64,000 nucleotides of DNA from NCBI GenBank assembly GCA_035582835.1, contig JAYKAV010000288.1:62001-126000 (forward strand), in the 5' to 3' direction. The notes beneath the pieces were generated by a model. The model did no database searches. It saw nothing but the letters and a program-made list of their open reading frames with translations, and was not told the origin of the DNA. Every line of letters starts with the position of its first letter. Position 1 is the first letter of the stretch. Of the stretch, positions 11,311 to 24,822 are shown in pieces. This DNA is from Phoebastria nigripes (lineage: Eukaryota > Chordata > Aves > Procellariiformes > Diomedeidae). The position numbers were made by a program, and so were the translations under genes.

Positions 11311-12174
11311 TTTGTAGTGAATTCTCTGTCACTAGCAAAGTTTATGTGAAAAAAAGAAAAACTTTCTAAACAGTATAACTATTACTGGACCTACAGTTAT
11401 TACACTGTTGATAATTACAACAAGGTTTGTTGTTCTTTTTATTCCCTCCTCCCAATATTATTAATTTTCAGTCTTAATTTCAATTTAACATAGTCCTCTG
11501 GTTGGAACTTTCTTAAGATTCTTAATTTTTTAAAGATGTAGAAGAGATAGATACCTAAAGACTGTGCTATACACTTTTAATAACACTAATTAATATGATA
11601 TAAAGTTAGAATGATTATATTTTTATACTGAATCAAGCTACAAAATAAATAAATATAGATTTTGGAACTTTTTGCTACAGGTAAACAAAATCTGTGCATA
11701 CATAGAAGTTCTACAAAGAAGAAAGAAAACATGATGACATTTTCATGACTTTTTCTCCAGAAATCTCAAAAGTGTTCTCTAACACAAGAAATATGTTTCT
11801 CTTTATGTCTTTTGTCCAGCAAATATGATATCACACATAAACCAGAAGTTAGATTTTTGCATTTGAGATCCATTTCAAGATCAAGGAAAGACAAAAAGAT
11901 AATGAAATGCAATTTACAGGCAATCAGTCAGTCAGTGAAACTTTACTTCATTCATACAGAATCACCAGACTCTAGTTCAATTAAAATCAACAGCTCACAG
12001 GTGTTCAAAGGATTTTTTTAATTTTTACTTCCCCCTTTTTCCCCCGCCTCTCCTCTTGAGAAGACAGACATTCTTAATGTCATTATTTCAGTTAAAGGAC
12101 TTCTTTTGGTAGTCTCAGGTAAAGGAACAATTCTAATATTATAAGAAGACAACTACATTTTCGGTATATTAATT
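11311..12174. other. AT-rich spacer, no gene seen
   Basis: A short frame at 11812-12021 (+) has no domain. C/T-rich patches occur near 12030-12055. I see nothing classifiable. Confidence 0.5.
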
Positions 12175-12255
12175 TCTGGGTAGGAAAGAGGGTATGTAGA
12201 TTAAATGACTCAAAAATACCTTCCAATCCTACTGAATATTATTTCTATTTTTTTC
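12175..12255 (+). mobile_element. Old CR1 3' tail, short remnant
   Basis: The order 'gtagattaaatgactc', 'taccttccaatcctactgaa', 'tattatttctat' parallels the CR1 3' UTR pattern 'gactagatgacctc / cccttccaaccc / attctatg'. Only the last ~80 bases are recognisable. Confidence 0.5.
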
Positions 12256-15200
12256 CAATACATTCTGTAGTAGTGATGAAAAAAGAAATAGGAGAATTTG
12301 TGGTTAATTCTACATTTTTATTTCAGTGTGTAGTAAAGTGAACTAAACAAAAGATTTCGATATAAACACACTGTTTATAGGGTAGGAATTTTAATCTGCC
12401 TGTTGAGCATATCCAGTGATTAAAAAATATAATTTAGAGGTATGTTTCATTAATCTTTGGATTTTGCATATTGAATAGAGTCTTGGGGATTCCTTAAAAA
12501 TAAGAGAAATGTAAAAAAGCTGTATTTGTGCATAAGCAGAGGGAAAAAAGTCATTATTCTTTGCTTTTTGTGAATCTGTTTCTTGATTCTTTAAACACAT
12601 CATTTGCATTTACATTTTGCAATACGGAAAAAAGGCCCCACTTTGGCAAGTGGAAGCTTATGCAGGGTCTGTTTCTTTCAGTCTTTGTAATTTAGATGAG
12701 TTTTACTGAGTGAAGGCTTCCATAGCCAACCAGTCCTCCCAGTCCCCTGTGGCTGCAGATAGAGAGTTCAGGGGAGTGCTGCTCTGTGTGTGGATATGTG
12801 TATCCCTGAGCACAAAAGAGCTGCCATTCCTGAGTGATTTGTGGCACAAGCATCTAAAGAGAAGTTGTGATTACCCAGAGGGTGACGGTGCTACAGTCAC
12901 ACGCTACAATGGATAGTCCCCTCTGATTGATGAGNGTGATAAGGTGTGTTGGCTGTTGAGGATAACGTGCTTCTTAGGACTTCAGCTCTGATATCAGTGA
13001 GTTAGAAAAGTCACTGCTACAGCAAAAATCCTGATAGTGTATTTACAGTATTGGCCTTAAGAAAGCACTGGGAAGTCAGTGGGCCTTTATATTTTCCCAG
13101 GTACTAATGCAGAATATTGGATATTTTCTATTTCTTTATGTTAAAAGACTTAAGTGAAGTAGGTCCAGAATGAATTGTTTGAATGCAGAGAAAGGGCTGA
13201 TACTTTGTATCATCACTGTTTTAACTAGGCAGTGGTTATCTATGATCCTTTCTATGCTCTTCACTTTTGTTTGTAAAAAAGAATCGCCCCACAGGTGTTT
13301 CAGTATGAAGCAATCATGCTCAACCTGCATACTACATGTATGAGTTGAGCAATGTTTTCTTTTCTTTTAAAAGTGTTAACATTGATTTTTTAAATATATG
13401 TAACGGAAACCACTCATTATTACCCACCTTTATAAGCTACTGGTCATAAACTGCAGAGGCAGCATTCCATAAAACCCATTATGCAGCTACTACAATGCCC
13501 CACTGATCTAAAAGTTGCATGCATCTGCAAAACAGATAGAATATATCTTGCTTTTCAGGTTTTCAGAAGTTTAAGAACAAATCCCTCTCTTTAGAAAAAG
13601 CCAGAGGTAACTGCAGTCTGAAGTTTTAACCTTTGAGAACCTTTCACGTATTACTGAGTGTCAGCTGAAAGTGACATTTCGACACAATCAGTAGATAGTT
13701 GTGACATATTAAATACCACCAAGTACGAAGCTTTTTGTTCTCTAGTGCATCCAAGTTTTGTTTATATATAAGGCAAAACACAAGCAGAAACTTTGCATGT
13801 CCTGCATTGTATACTGTCCAGCATAGCAAAAGCTGGAGAAATGTTGTTAACAAAAGATAAGTGCAAGATACCCCTGCATCAGCCTTCTCCTGGATTACTT
13901 CAGAAACATTCCCTCCACTTCCTATACCAGAAAAGTGAAGATTTTAGTAGGTGTATGAGATAGATCTGCTGGCTTAAGTAAATAGGAAGGGTTTTCATCT
14001 TCTGTCCAGATGCAGTAAGAATCAGTATTTCCCAGCACATCACAAAAACTAGCCTGGTATATATAGAACCAGTGTTAATAGGTATGCCATTCACATGAAG
14101 AGAGTTCANTAGAGACAAAGGATTAACTTTACTCTGCTTTTGCTAGATAAGTAAGGCATGGTCTCAAAGCTAGTCTAACCTTTTTTAGTAAGTAGAGACA
14201 CTTGGACAGCAGGGAGGATGATTCATCCAACTTGTCTTTGGCATCTATAACAATGGGAGGGAACTGAGATGGTGCCTTAGACCTGTTGTCTAACAAAACT
14301 TAGGTTAGACAAATCCCAGCACGATATTATGATTAAATTGATGTTGCATTTGTGTTTCAGCACAGCAATAAAGTCTCAGACATGCTGGCACACACATAGA
14401 TAAGGTGAGTCAGCTGTGTCTTCAAGTCAATACACCTCACATTGTTATACACGTTCTTCACGCAGCACAAGCTGCTGAATTCCAGTTACTTGCACACAGA
14501 AATTAGGTTTTATTAGTCGATCTTTTGCTGAAGAAAATAGGCAGAAAAATATGTATATAAATAGAGGGTGAATTATTGCTATTGCACTTCACTTTAATGA
14601 TGGCTTTTAAGAAATTCTTAAGGAAGGTAAAACTGTTGAGAAGAAAGGTATATTGGGAGGAATAGCAATTTAACATTTTCCAGAAAATGTTTAAGTCCCT
14701 GCTATATATGCCACTGGAGTTAAGATGTTTCACGTTCTTCAAATTCAATCTTTGATCACATACACTGCTAAACCAGCACTGTAAATAACAAAGCTGTTTA
14801 GTGTACTAATATTGTGGCATCACTGAATGTTTACAGTACCACGGGGACCTTTTATCCTACCATCACACTGCTACATGTCCTGATAACACTGTTCATGTCT
14901 TAAAAGTATGCTTCCAGTACTTCTGCCCCAGTTTTAGGAGCTTTGTGAATCCAATAGGCCACATTTACAAGTACAAGTCATAAATTCTACATTATCTTAC
15001 TCATGGTTTATAACCTCTGGAGAACTATATAGATCCTAATACAGAAAACTACTCATTTACTATTTGCTGGCATAGTTTGAGACTACATAACCATCAATGC
15101 TGACATAAGGGAGGTGGTATTAACATACAGCAGCACGTTCTTGGATTGTATTAAACTGATCACAAAACCACAACTTGCAGTTGCATTTCCAATCAATTTG

Positions 15201-16655
15201 ATGAGGTAATCTAAGTATTCCCCTCCACTGAAAGAGGGAAGCCCTAGTCGCTATCACTCCCAGGTGCGTGTTTTCACTGTTAACCTTGTGCCAACCCCAG
15301 CTATTTTTTGCACTAGCCATGAACTAATGCAACTAATTAACCTGGCAGAAGATGAACCATAACGAAGCGAACTACAGATAGTGTCCTACTTTGAGCTGGT
15401 GATCTGGAAGGTCCTATGAATGCCAAGGCTCACATGAGAGTGTGACCATACTACTTGAAGCAGCAGCAGGGGTAGGCAGAGGAAAAAGAAGGAAGGGTAA
15501 CACATGCTTTTTTGGCAGGAGCAGGTGATTTGGTAAGTTGAGCTACTCAAGAAACCACAGTTTGAATATAGGAACTGCTACATTTATGTGAATGAGTTAG
15601 GTTTATTCTTGTTTCTCTATGAAATTAACCGTAGAATATCATCTCTCTCTTTTTTCCTGATTCAACCATTCTGTCCCCAAGATGTTAGCTGGAAAATTTC
15701 CTCTTTGAGGAATGCAAACAGAGAGGTATCCACTGGTATTTAGTGTTGCAAATGTATACACAATGGGTGAAAGGAAAGCTGTAAGTCGTCTTGAACAAAG
15801 CACAGCTATAAACAAGAAAGTAGTGCAAATGGAGCCACAGAAGCCACTCAGTGCATCTCATGTGCAACATATCATTCCTAAAGAGTGTCTTCAGAATCTA
15901 GGTTTACAGCAGTTTCTATTCTCTATGTGTTTGTTGTTGTTTTCTTTGTTTTCCTTTTCTTCTTCTTCTTCCAGGTCCAAATTTTCTATCTCCCTCTTTC
16001 CTTCTGCATCATAAAATTAAATCCAGAACATTCAAAGTTGCGAGAAAGAAGGTGTTGGAGTGTGATATGTAACTCCCTTAACACTTCCTGATTGAGCATG
16101 CATTATGATTTAATACAGATGTTTGCTGAATCTGCAGAACAGAATAATTTCTAATTAACTGAGGGGCTGCTAGCACATCTCATAATGCTTTGGGTATTCT
16201 GGCACTGGGGAAGGATAGGAGATTGATCTTACCTTACCTTAGCTACCTAAAAGTTTAGTCTAAGATGGTCATCTATGCCTCTTCTGTAGTTAATGGAAAG
16301 AGATGGATATCTTCAGAGACTGAAGTATCTCNTTTCTGTTGGACAGGTATTTTGAAATGGAATAATTTTTTTCTTTAGGAATTACCTATCCCTTCCTAAC
16401 GCTATAGACAAAGCCTGAATTATTGGGTTATATTAGGCACAGCTTTAATATCAGAGAATAACCAAGATGACTCCAGAGAAGTAGGGATCTGTTTGCGGGC
16501 ATTAATCTTTTGATAGCACACCCAGTAAAAGTGATACAAATTAAAACTTTCATAGTACACAAGAACTACATAGGTAACATGGACATACAGCTCTGAGAAA
16601 TATTATGTAATTTAGAGCATCCTACTTTATTTAGCTCTATATTACTTCTGGTTTC

Positions 16656-16676
16656 AAAAAAAAAAAAAAAAAAAAA
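16656..16676 (+). repeat. Poly-A run (21)
   Basis: Twenty-one consecutive A. I see no identifiable retroposed element directly upstream, so a simple mononucleotide expansion is the plain reading. Confidence 0.85.
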
Positions 16677-17916
16677 GAGCAAGCTGAAGCATGACTTTAA
16701 AATAATTTAATATCACATTAATTTCAAATACTATGTTACCTTGAACAAAATGTAGTAAAGGTAGTCCAGAATCACAGCAGGGAAGTACATGCATTCTAGT
16801 ACATGCTCAGTTGTCTTGTATTATAAAATGTATGTCTGCTGATTACTGGGAAATATTATAAATGAATACTTTTTGTGTGTGTGTTTTTTGATCACTCCAC
16901 CATCTGGGTTTGATAGCACTGCGCTTTTGATTTAAGGTCCTAATGAAACCTCTTGAAAGCTGTGTAATGTTATTCCATAGCTAAGATGGTCAGGAACTGT
17001 TGATTTAGAAATTCCCTACAGAAATCAAAATGCACTGTCGATATAGGTTGAGCAATATAACAAGCGCTCTGTATAAAATTGTTACAAAACTTTGTCTCTT
17101 TTCAGGAGCTAGGAAATGATATTTCAAAATGTCCCTAACAGAGACTTTAGAAAGCATTTCCTGTATTAATGTCAGTGTCATTACCTCTATAATATTGAAT
17201 TAGGTACTATAGACTTTTGTGGCTTTAGGTATTTACATTTTCACTCTTCTTCTAAGAAGAGTGTGGCAAAAGGGGCCATTTGAAGTTTGCTGGGTTTTGA
17301 TGAGGCTTTCTGGATGGTTGATATCACACCAAATAGCTTTCATCCCATCATAGCAGTTGCTCTACATTTTACTGATTAGGGATTGTGAAAAACATAATAA
17401 TGAATACAGTCTTTGGAACTGCAGTGGTTTGGTACTTGTTGTCAAAGACAGGTATTTAAAATCTTTATTTTGAAGTACTGGCTTTTACACATTGGACTTT
17501 GGAGGAAAATTATCTTGTTATTTCTTCTAGCTTACACTTATTTGTCTTTCCTCTATACTCACCAGTATCCAGTGAGCCACTCTCTGCAGCCATTTCTTTT
17601 GCTGTGCTGAACACTGATTTGGCAATTTCATGTGTATGGATAGATATTCAGAAGTCAACCAAAATCAATGGAGCACAGAGAATCACCCAGTTTTTCACTC
17701 TAGAGCCTTAGTTTGTGTGTTCTTTCTAGTTAAGCACTAATGAGTGCAAATTCACTCTGTGGAAGCAACAACATGCATCCTGATAGACAAGTTTAAATCA
17801 ATATGGCTCCAGGCAGCCATAGCAAAAGTTGCAGCTTGAAGGTGCAAGCAATTAGATTGTAAGCATGATCCTCTCATTGTGTATCTTGAAGATAACCACA
17901 ATGGTCTTAGCACTAT

Positions 17917-17940
17917 TAAAAAATAAAATAAAATAAAATA
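17917..17940. repeat. (AAAAT)n microsatellite
   Basis: About four tandem copies of AAAAT after a short A run. Confidence 0.85.
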
Positions 17941-18693
17941 GAATGAAAGAGACAGAGAGAGCACATACTCAATGTGTCAACACTTTCCTGCATATCTTTC
18001 CTCAGATTTTACATTTTAAAAAGGCACTTTGGGGTGTTTTCTGGGGGAAAAGATAACATCATACATCTTGATTTTTGTTGCATCATTCTGGTTTTAAAAT
18101 ATTCTATAGTTTTATTTTTCCTGAAACTTTTCCTCCCTTAAAAGGGTAACAAATTATTACTTCTGTACAAAACAAGGGCAAAAGTTATCACCTGTCCTCT
18201 AAAAAAAAAATAAATAAAAATCCAGATCCTATTAGATCAAATAGGCATTCCTAAGATATTATTAAATCCCTAATAAGATATCAGATCATATAGTGCAATA
18301 TCACATTCCTTTTAAGTTACTGAATGCCATATCAGATTAATGAGTTGTACTAAAAATGTATGACAAACAAACTCTTCATATATCATGAAATTAATTTGCA
18401 AAAATGAAACAGAAAATTACTTCTTCAATGAGGTTGTCAAATTTTATTATCAATTTTTGGTTTTAATAATGTGAGATAAAATTTGGCAATTCAACAGCAC
18501 ATATTGAAATATGCCTTTTCTCTTTCAGAAACATATTATGATACGACTGGGGGAATTGTCATTAGGATGATAAAATTGTCAGATTAGTAATGCAGGAATA
18601 TATTAAAAGTGATCACCAATTTCTGCCCCGCTCCGTCTCCCCCCCCAAAGTCTGGAGGCTAAAATAAGACTTACTATAACATCATTCATTGAT

Positions 18694-18745
18694 AGTTGGT
18701 TTGGTCGGATTTTTTGGTTGGTTTTCTTCGGTTGGTTGGTTGTTT
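18694..18745. repeat. (GGTT)n-rich interrupted tract
   Basis: Several GGTTGGTT blocks with T-rich interruptions. A similar tract occurs at 44845-44907, and its complement, CCAA-rich DNA, at 31378-31400. Confidence 0.7.
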
Positions 18746-20084
18746 TCCCCACAGAATACTGCTTTTCAGTGATTTTTATTTTGGGGAAACATTTGCTTTT
18801 TCAGTGAAATGCTGTCCCATCCCTAGACCATTATTGTATACATACAGCTCTTTCTGTCTTCAGATTTCCTAAGACAGCATAAATTCCTGTAGAAACATTC
18901 CAAGAAACTCCAACAAGCTGTCAATGAAACGGTATCAATGTGATTCCTCCCATTTCATTTCTAGTAAGGTTGAAACATTTTTTCTTTCTGATGGATCATG
19001 GACTCCCTTCAGTTATTCACAATTCCATCACCTCTGGGCTGAGCAACACCAACACAGCTGTTACAGAATATTGCAGTGTGCCACCTAGGAAACAGTGGCT
19101 ACGTATTAAATCTGTTACCTGTTCAATATATTGCTCTATTCATGGACCATTATATTAAATTCAAGGTCTCTAACATCATCTTCAAGGCCATCCACAGCTG
19201 AGTCCAAATTTGTCCAACAGAGAAAACAAAGCGTTTGGGTGTTGTTGGCATCTTCAGCCTTCTGAAATAATAGGTTTTGTTTGTTTGCTCTTTAAAAAGA
19301 AACATTATGCTGGTATGAGCAGGAGATAAATATTTTTCTGGAGTTCGTACAAATATTTGGGATGAACTTTCACAGCAAATCACGAGAAATGGACCAAAGC
19401 TCAGTGGAAAGAAAAAATTCTAGTTACCAAAATAGAATTTCTAGATTATTTTTGTTTTGATATAGAAGAAAACAAAAATCATTTGATTTACTTCTGTAAG
19501 TCCTGCATTTCTGTTGCTCATAATGACAGGAAGCATAAAATTATAAACAGAATATTGTAGAGTTTATTCTCATTTCAGGTTAAGATGATCTATATTCCAT
19601 ACAAACCGAATTAATGATGGCACAAGAGTTTAACGTATATTTGCCTCAGGTGTGGAAAGCGAAGGAGGTGGCTGACAGATGTTAACATTTTTTGAAGGTT
19701 GTATGAGTGATGAGAATGATAATATGATAGCTGACTGGGTGGAATGCGAAGAGTAAGCATATTGCTATGCAATCATCTGCAATATCTGTACAGAATACAA
19801 AGATGGAAGACAATCTGGGTGAAAATGTCATGTTATGACAGAATTTGTGATTACAAATTAAAGCTCTCATATATTGCTCAGTGTATTTTTTCTTTTTCTT
19901 TCCAGCCAGAATTTCATGCACATGAACTTCTATAAGACAGGTAACTGGTGTATTTGCAATTTACAATTAGCTTTTAATGGAGTTCTATATTTCCCCAGTT
20001 TTCAGACAGTGTCATATGGTATGGATTAAAATACCAACAGGCAGATTCACATCAGGTTGAAATCATCAAGCTTAAATAGCAGCT

Positions 20085-20960
20085 ATCAACAGTTTGCTGT
20101 CAAGAAACTAGGAAGATGCTTGATGTGGGTGGCCCTGCAGAGATCTATCTTATGTCCTGTGTAATTTAATGGTTTCATTAACAACTTAGATGACTTATCA
20201 GCCTTGACACCCAACAGTAAGTGCTGCAAACCCTTTGGAGAACAAGTTGTGAATTTAAATTGATCCTGATAAATCAATGAAATGGTCAGAAGTCTTTAAG
20301 ATGAAATTCAACACAGCAAAGTAGAAAAACTACAGACATAAAGAAAAATAAATCAAAATATACAGTGACAATAGCAACCAGGCTGGGAAGAATACAAATC
20401 TGGGATATGGAGGGCTGGAAGTGTGTCCAAATAAGCAAATACTGCTGTTGAAAAGACAAATGGTATTTTCTGGCATGCTAGGAAGTGTGTTGCAAGCAGA
20501 AAATGAGGTGAGGGATAATTATTCCTCTCTAAATAGTGTAGTTACAGAACTGTTTCCAGTTTCAGATGCTGTTAGAAAGCTGGGGAAAAACTGGAATCAG
20601 GCAGAGGAGAGTAAAACCTCAACAGAGCCACCCAGGACCAGTGAAGAAAGAATGGAAAATCTGGAGGACTGGGTTTGTTTTATTTTAAAAATAGAAGACC
20701 CTGTGCCTGGAGAGGAAGGAGAAATAGGTCCTGGAGACTTTACAACAGTCTCCCAAGGTGAAAATGTTTCCTGTAAGAAGGATAGTATTTTCTGTGTCTT
20801 CAATGTTCTGATTACCAGAACAAGAAGGTATAAGTTTTATTTTCAGAAACGATGGTTTATTTTAAGCATTAGAAAAACTTTAAACTTGTAAGAGGTGTGT
20901 TACTTGATCTTCTCTGGGAGTCAAGAATTGGCCCAGATGATCTCTCTTTATTCCTGGGTG
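20085..20960 (+). mobile_element. Ancient LINE (CR1/L3-like) reverse transcriptase remnant
   Basis: Conceptual translation in shifting frames gives, in the right order, 'FN-FINNLDDL' at about 20161-20195 (the block just before the catalytic box), 'MKFNTAK' at 20301-20321 (where CR1 has MKFN-AKCK), and a block at about 20505-20545 that parallels 'SREVILPLYSVLV'. The end, 'gcccagatgatctct' at about 20931, resembles the CR1 3' UTR. A residual frame of 156 codons (20421-20891) runs through the remnant, but it is not the ancestral frame throughout and I see no reason to think it is expressed. Stops and indels are frequent. Confidence 0.6.
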
Positions 20961-21536
20961 TTTCGGATTTGTATATTTTGCAGTATGTCTATTTATCATT
21001 AAAACAAAATGTAATATAGTGAAAATATACACATTTTCTTTTATTTACATATAAGGTCAGAAGGGTTAATTATGTTTATACACATATTCTCCGCAATTCT
21101 TAAGCAAGCTGCTAGAATGGATAGAATTTCAAAACTTTTCTAATAATTCTTATAAAACCCACAACAGTATGGAGTTTTTTCACACTTTTCATGAGGTTTT
21201 ACACCAAGATGTATTTTCAGGGGAAAATAGAAAAGGAATACATTTAAAAATGTCAAAGTAAGTTGAGATAATTTCTTTTTATGCCTATTGTTCAGATTTT
21301 AGAACTTTCTAATAGTTGTTTTCATCTTGACAATTTATGAAATGGCAGTAAAAAATCTCAAAATAAGGATTATTAACAAAAGTTCTCTGTAAAAATTTTG
21401 TGCTGAAAGAGAAAGGTTTTAAAAATCACAAAGCAGGAAAGATCATGAAAGTTTTTCTTCCATTACAGATTAAGCAACTCAAACACAAAGGAATTCAAAA
21501 TTGGCATCCATACGAAAAAAAATGCAAAACTCAGTT

Positions 21537-21569
21537 AAAAAAAAAAAAAAGAAAAGAAAAAAAAGGAAA
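21537..21569. repeat. A-rich low-complexity tract
   Basis: A run of A with scattered G, giving a lysine-rich stretch in the overlapping chance frame. Confidence 0.8.
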
Positions 21570-24500
21570 GATTAGAAGCAGAAATAAGATATCTAGTTCT
21601 GCCCAAGACTCTGGGCTTAAATTAAAATACAACAACCAAACAAAAACATTGGAAATGGGAGGCAGGAGTGCTGAAAAGAACCTGTTGCAGGACTTCAGGA
21701 CTTGCATGGACTATTCTCTATTTTGTATCGCTCCTTGGACCTGGGATTTAATATCAGGGACACAGCTTAAAGGAAACAATTCCTGTGCCCAAGCCTCTTT
21801 CCAGGGATCTCGGGATGGCAAGGAGCATATCATTATGCTAAAATTGGAAGAGAACAGTTACAATTATGACATCTCAGAGGACCAATGAATGACTCCTAAT
21901 TCATCTCTGCTTAAGGGTTAAGACATCTGCACCTGTGCATATCTGTTGTAGACTTCTGCATATCTCAGCTCCAGGCTCTCTTTCCCTTAGGGTGCAGTGT
22001 CTGATCTTGCTGGTCCCTGGCATGCGTGCTCTAAGCAAGGGTAATTCTGAAGTTAAAGCTCAGGTTGCTCAGGTCTGTTTCCCAGCCTCTCTGGGAAAGC
22101 TGCTACAGTGCTTAACAATTCTCACTGTGATTTTTTTTATTTATATCTAATGGAATTTCCCTTGCTACAACATATTTACCCTCCTTATTTTATTGTGTGA
22201 CCATGGAACCTTCCTTAAGGAACTTGCCTCCAAGATCTTCCAGTCATTCTTGATCAATTTAAGAGCTCTTAGTTCTTTTGGGTTAGCTGTGTGCCCTAGA
22301 GCAAAAGTCAAAAGCTTACTTATCTTCCTTACCAACCCACTGTCCCTTTTTTCCAGAAGCATAGCTGTACCCAGGAGCTGGCTAGGCCTATGGTGAGTCA
22401 GAGACCTTAGGACTGATGGCCCGATATTGCATTTTTGGATTTGTGTAGGATCTGATGCCATTTTTTCCCAGCTAAATTACAGTAAGTAGTGCTTTCCCTG
22501 AGGGAAGAACGGGGTTTGGAAGCTGAAATGGGAGCAGGAGAATGAATGATGGGTGAATGAAAAACGTAGTCCTCCCCGAGGCTTATATGCTAGGTAAATT
22601 TACTTGAATGGGCTTGCCAAAACCCAGTTTACTTCACATACCCTGGTTCTTGATTCTTTACAAGCTACTTTTCGCTATGAATTCCTCTTTTTCTCTGCCA
22701 AGTATATTTATAAAACAACATCTTGTTCTCAGTCTCAGCAGTACTCACATACCACTTCACAAGTTGTCAAAAGCTTAGTCAAGCACTAAGAAAACCCAAA
22801 CTCACATAATTAAGTTAAACTCAGAACAAATGTTGTCAGCTTGTGTTTAGACTGAACTTTGCTACGTCTTTCATTCAGGCAAGGGCCTGAATGCTTCCTC
22901 TTTTCTCAATTATACTAGCTGTTCTGAAAATAAAGTGTATATATTTTTCCTTGTAAACCTTGCTTCAACAAAGAAAACAAAGTCATTGCAGAGCTTGAAA
23001 TTATCCAAGGTGACAAAAAGCTGAGAATTATCAGTAATGCCTTTTTGATATCCAAAAGTACCAAAAATGAAATCTGGATAAAAGATTAGAAGGCTGCTCT
23101 CCCATTCATTTCTCCATCACCCAACCTTCTAGCCAAGGCTTCATTTGAGTAGTGCTTGTTGATGAAGCTAATAATTTTGCAATGGTTTTGTTATGTGTCT
23201 GGATTTCTCTGTCTGAATGCAGGAAAATCAATCAAAATGTGTCAGACCCTAGGCCAGGGCAGAAAAAAAAAATCCAACTCTTTTTCTAAACTCTTTCCTA
23301 AAAATCCTTCAGTATTAATAGAACTGGGTTTCTGGCCCATATTCGTCTACTGTTCAGTATGTTGCAATGATGGGAGTAAAATTTCCAGTTTATGACAGAG
23401 AGAGGGGTCTGTTTCATGTGAGCACAGGATGCAAGCTCCACTACTTGTGTTTCATTGTTGGCCAGAACCTAAAGGCACCAGAAAGTGAGGAAGAACATGT
23501 TATGCTTTTTCAATAGAAGAAGCATGGACAAATTCCTGTGCAAAGGAGCTGCCTTGATACCTGGAATAAATTGTCATTACTTAGATCACTGTTAGAAGCT
23601 AGTTTTCTTTCAGTGGTGCAGAAGTGCCTGCTCTGACCCTGGCTTTTTTTCACCAGCCTTGTTGTTCACAGACTTGCTTACCCACAGTGGAAATGATAGG
23701 GTAAATGATTCCCCTGAAAAATAACCTCTTTGGTTTTGGGTTGTTTTTTCAGCCAGGTCTAATTCACCCTGCAAATGCAGAAACATTTGTGTTGTACACT
23801 GGAAGAGAAGGCAAGACACAGAGAGGTCCTGGGGAGCACCAGCTGCTAGGGGACTGCTGTGGAAGAGTGCTTAAACTAGCTGACTATCTATTTGATATTT
23901 GAAATTAAAGGAGCTCTTCTGGTTTGTTACCTGCTGACACCTAGCTCAATCTTTCAAACCTAAGACTTTCTTTTTTCCTTTTTTTCTTTTAAAAATTAAA
24001 GATAAATGTGAATGAAGATATCAGAGTATTGCATAAAAATGGCTTAATTATAGATTATTAAGTAAAAATAGATTTAGGACTATAACTCTCTTCAGTTATA
24101 CTCTTACTGGAAAGACTATATCTTTTTTAAATTTAGAAAATTTTTCCCTTGTGAGCAGAAGAGCAGAAACTATCTTAGCCATTGTAATTTCACAGCACAT
24201 TATCAATAGATTAACTGCATTGTCTGAATATTGTATCAAAAACTACGGTAGAACACTCCAAAAATGTTTGGAAATGAACTTGTGGAAGCTGTGGTCGTCT
24301 GAACCTTCTGGCCTGCCTTATGAGGACCTGAACAGCTCTCAGGAAGTCTACTCTAAATTCACCAACACCCTTTGCCAACGAGGGCAGTAAAATTTAATTT
24401 TACAGGAATAGCAAACTGTATATGATGACACCTCTCAGGTTTTAAACAGACTCTCTGTAGCAGATGCTGTGTCTTCTAGCATTTCTGTTTCTCCATCATG

Positions 24501-24789
24501 ACATTAGTCACCCAGATAGAGAATGTTATTCAGTTAAGAACAGAAGAGTCTTATAAAGTGTCCCATTACTCTGTAGATATTTAATTGGCATAGCAGTGAT
24601 TATGATTAATTTATCTACAGCCCATGTTTTTCAGTGTTTTTCCACTAAAATTTATTATTACTTAATCCCTATTTAAATTATAGTATTACCATTATTTGTT
24701 ATAAATTGTTCCTGTGACCCATCTCACTGTTTTATGAAGTGATTTGTACCCTTGGTTCTGCAGTACTTCCATTTTATATCCAGCCTAAG

Positions 24790-24819
<30 letters not shown>
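24790..24819 (+). repeat. Poly-A run (30)
   Basis: Thirty uninterrupted A, the longest mononucleotide run in the window. The upstream sequence is not a recognisable retroposon and I see no flanking direct repeat, so a processed-transcript tail is possible but unsupported. Confidence 0.9.

Positions 24820-24822
<3 letters not shown>

Larger units (their letters stand above)
12256..20084. other. Long gene-free stretch with simple repeats
   Basis: I recognise no transposon or exon over nearly 8 kb. It contains poly-A at 16656-16676, an AAAAT tract at 17917-17940, a GGTT-rich tract at 18694-18745 and a short splice-like arrangement near 19906-19940 (see findings). Frames of up to 100 codons, for example 15712-16014 (+), end in low-complexity serine/phenylalanine runs and look like chance. 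The 12700-12930 patch is somewhat GC-richer but unrecognised. The sequence at 19150-19200 is weakly reminiscent of a LINE-type C-terminal motif, too weakly to call. Confidence 0.5.

Noticed and set aside
19150..19200. L2-like LINE C-terminal motif ('FK-NIIFKAI')
   Set aside because: Only about 15 residues look similar, with a stop following. Too short to call.
21400..21888. 162-codon + strand frame, lysine-rich
   Set aside because: Its length comes from an A-rich low-complexity tract. The remainder has no recognisable domain.
21930..22450. Repeat-like GC-richer segment
   Set aside because: It reads like an interspersed repeat, but I could not match it to any family, so I left it unclassified.
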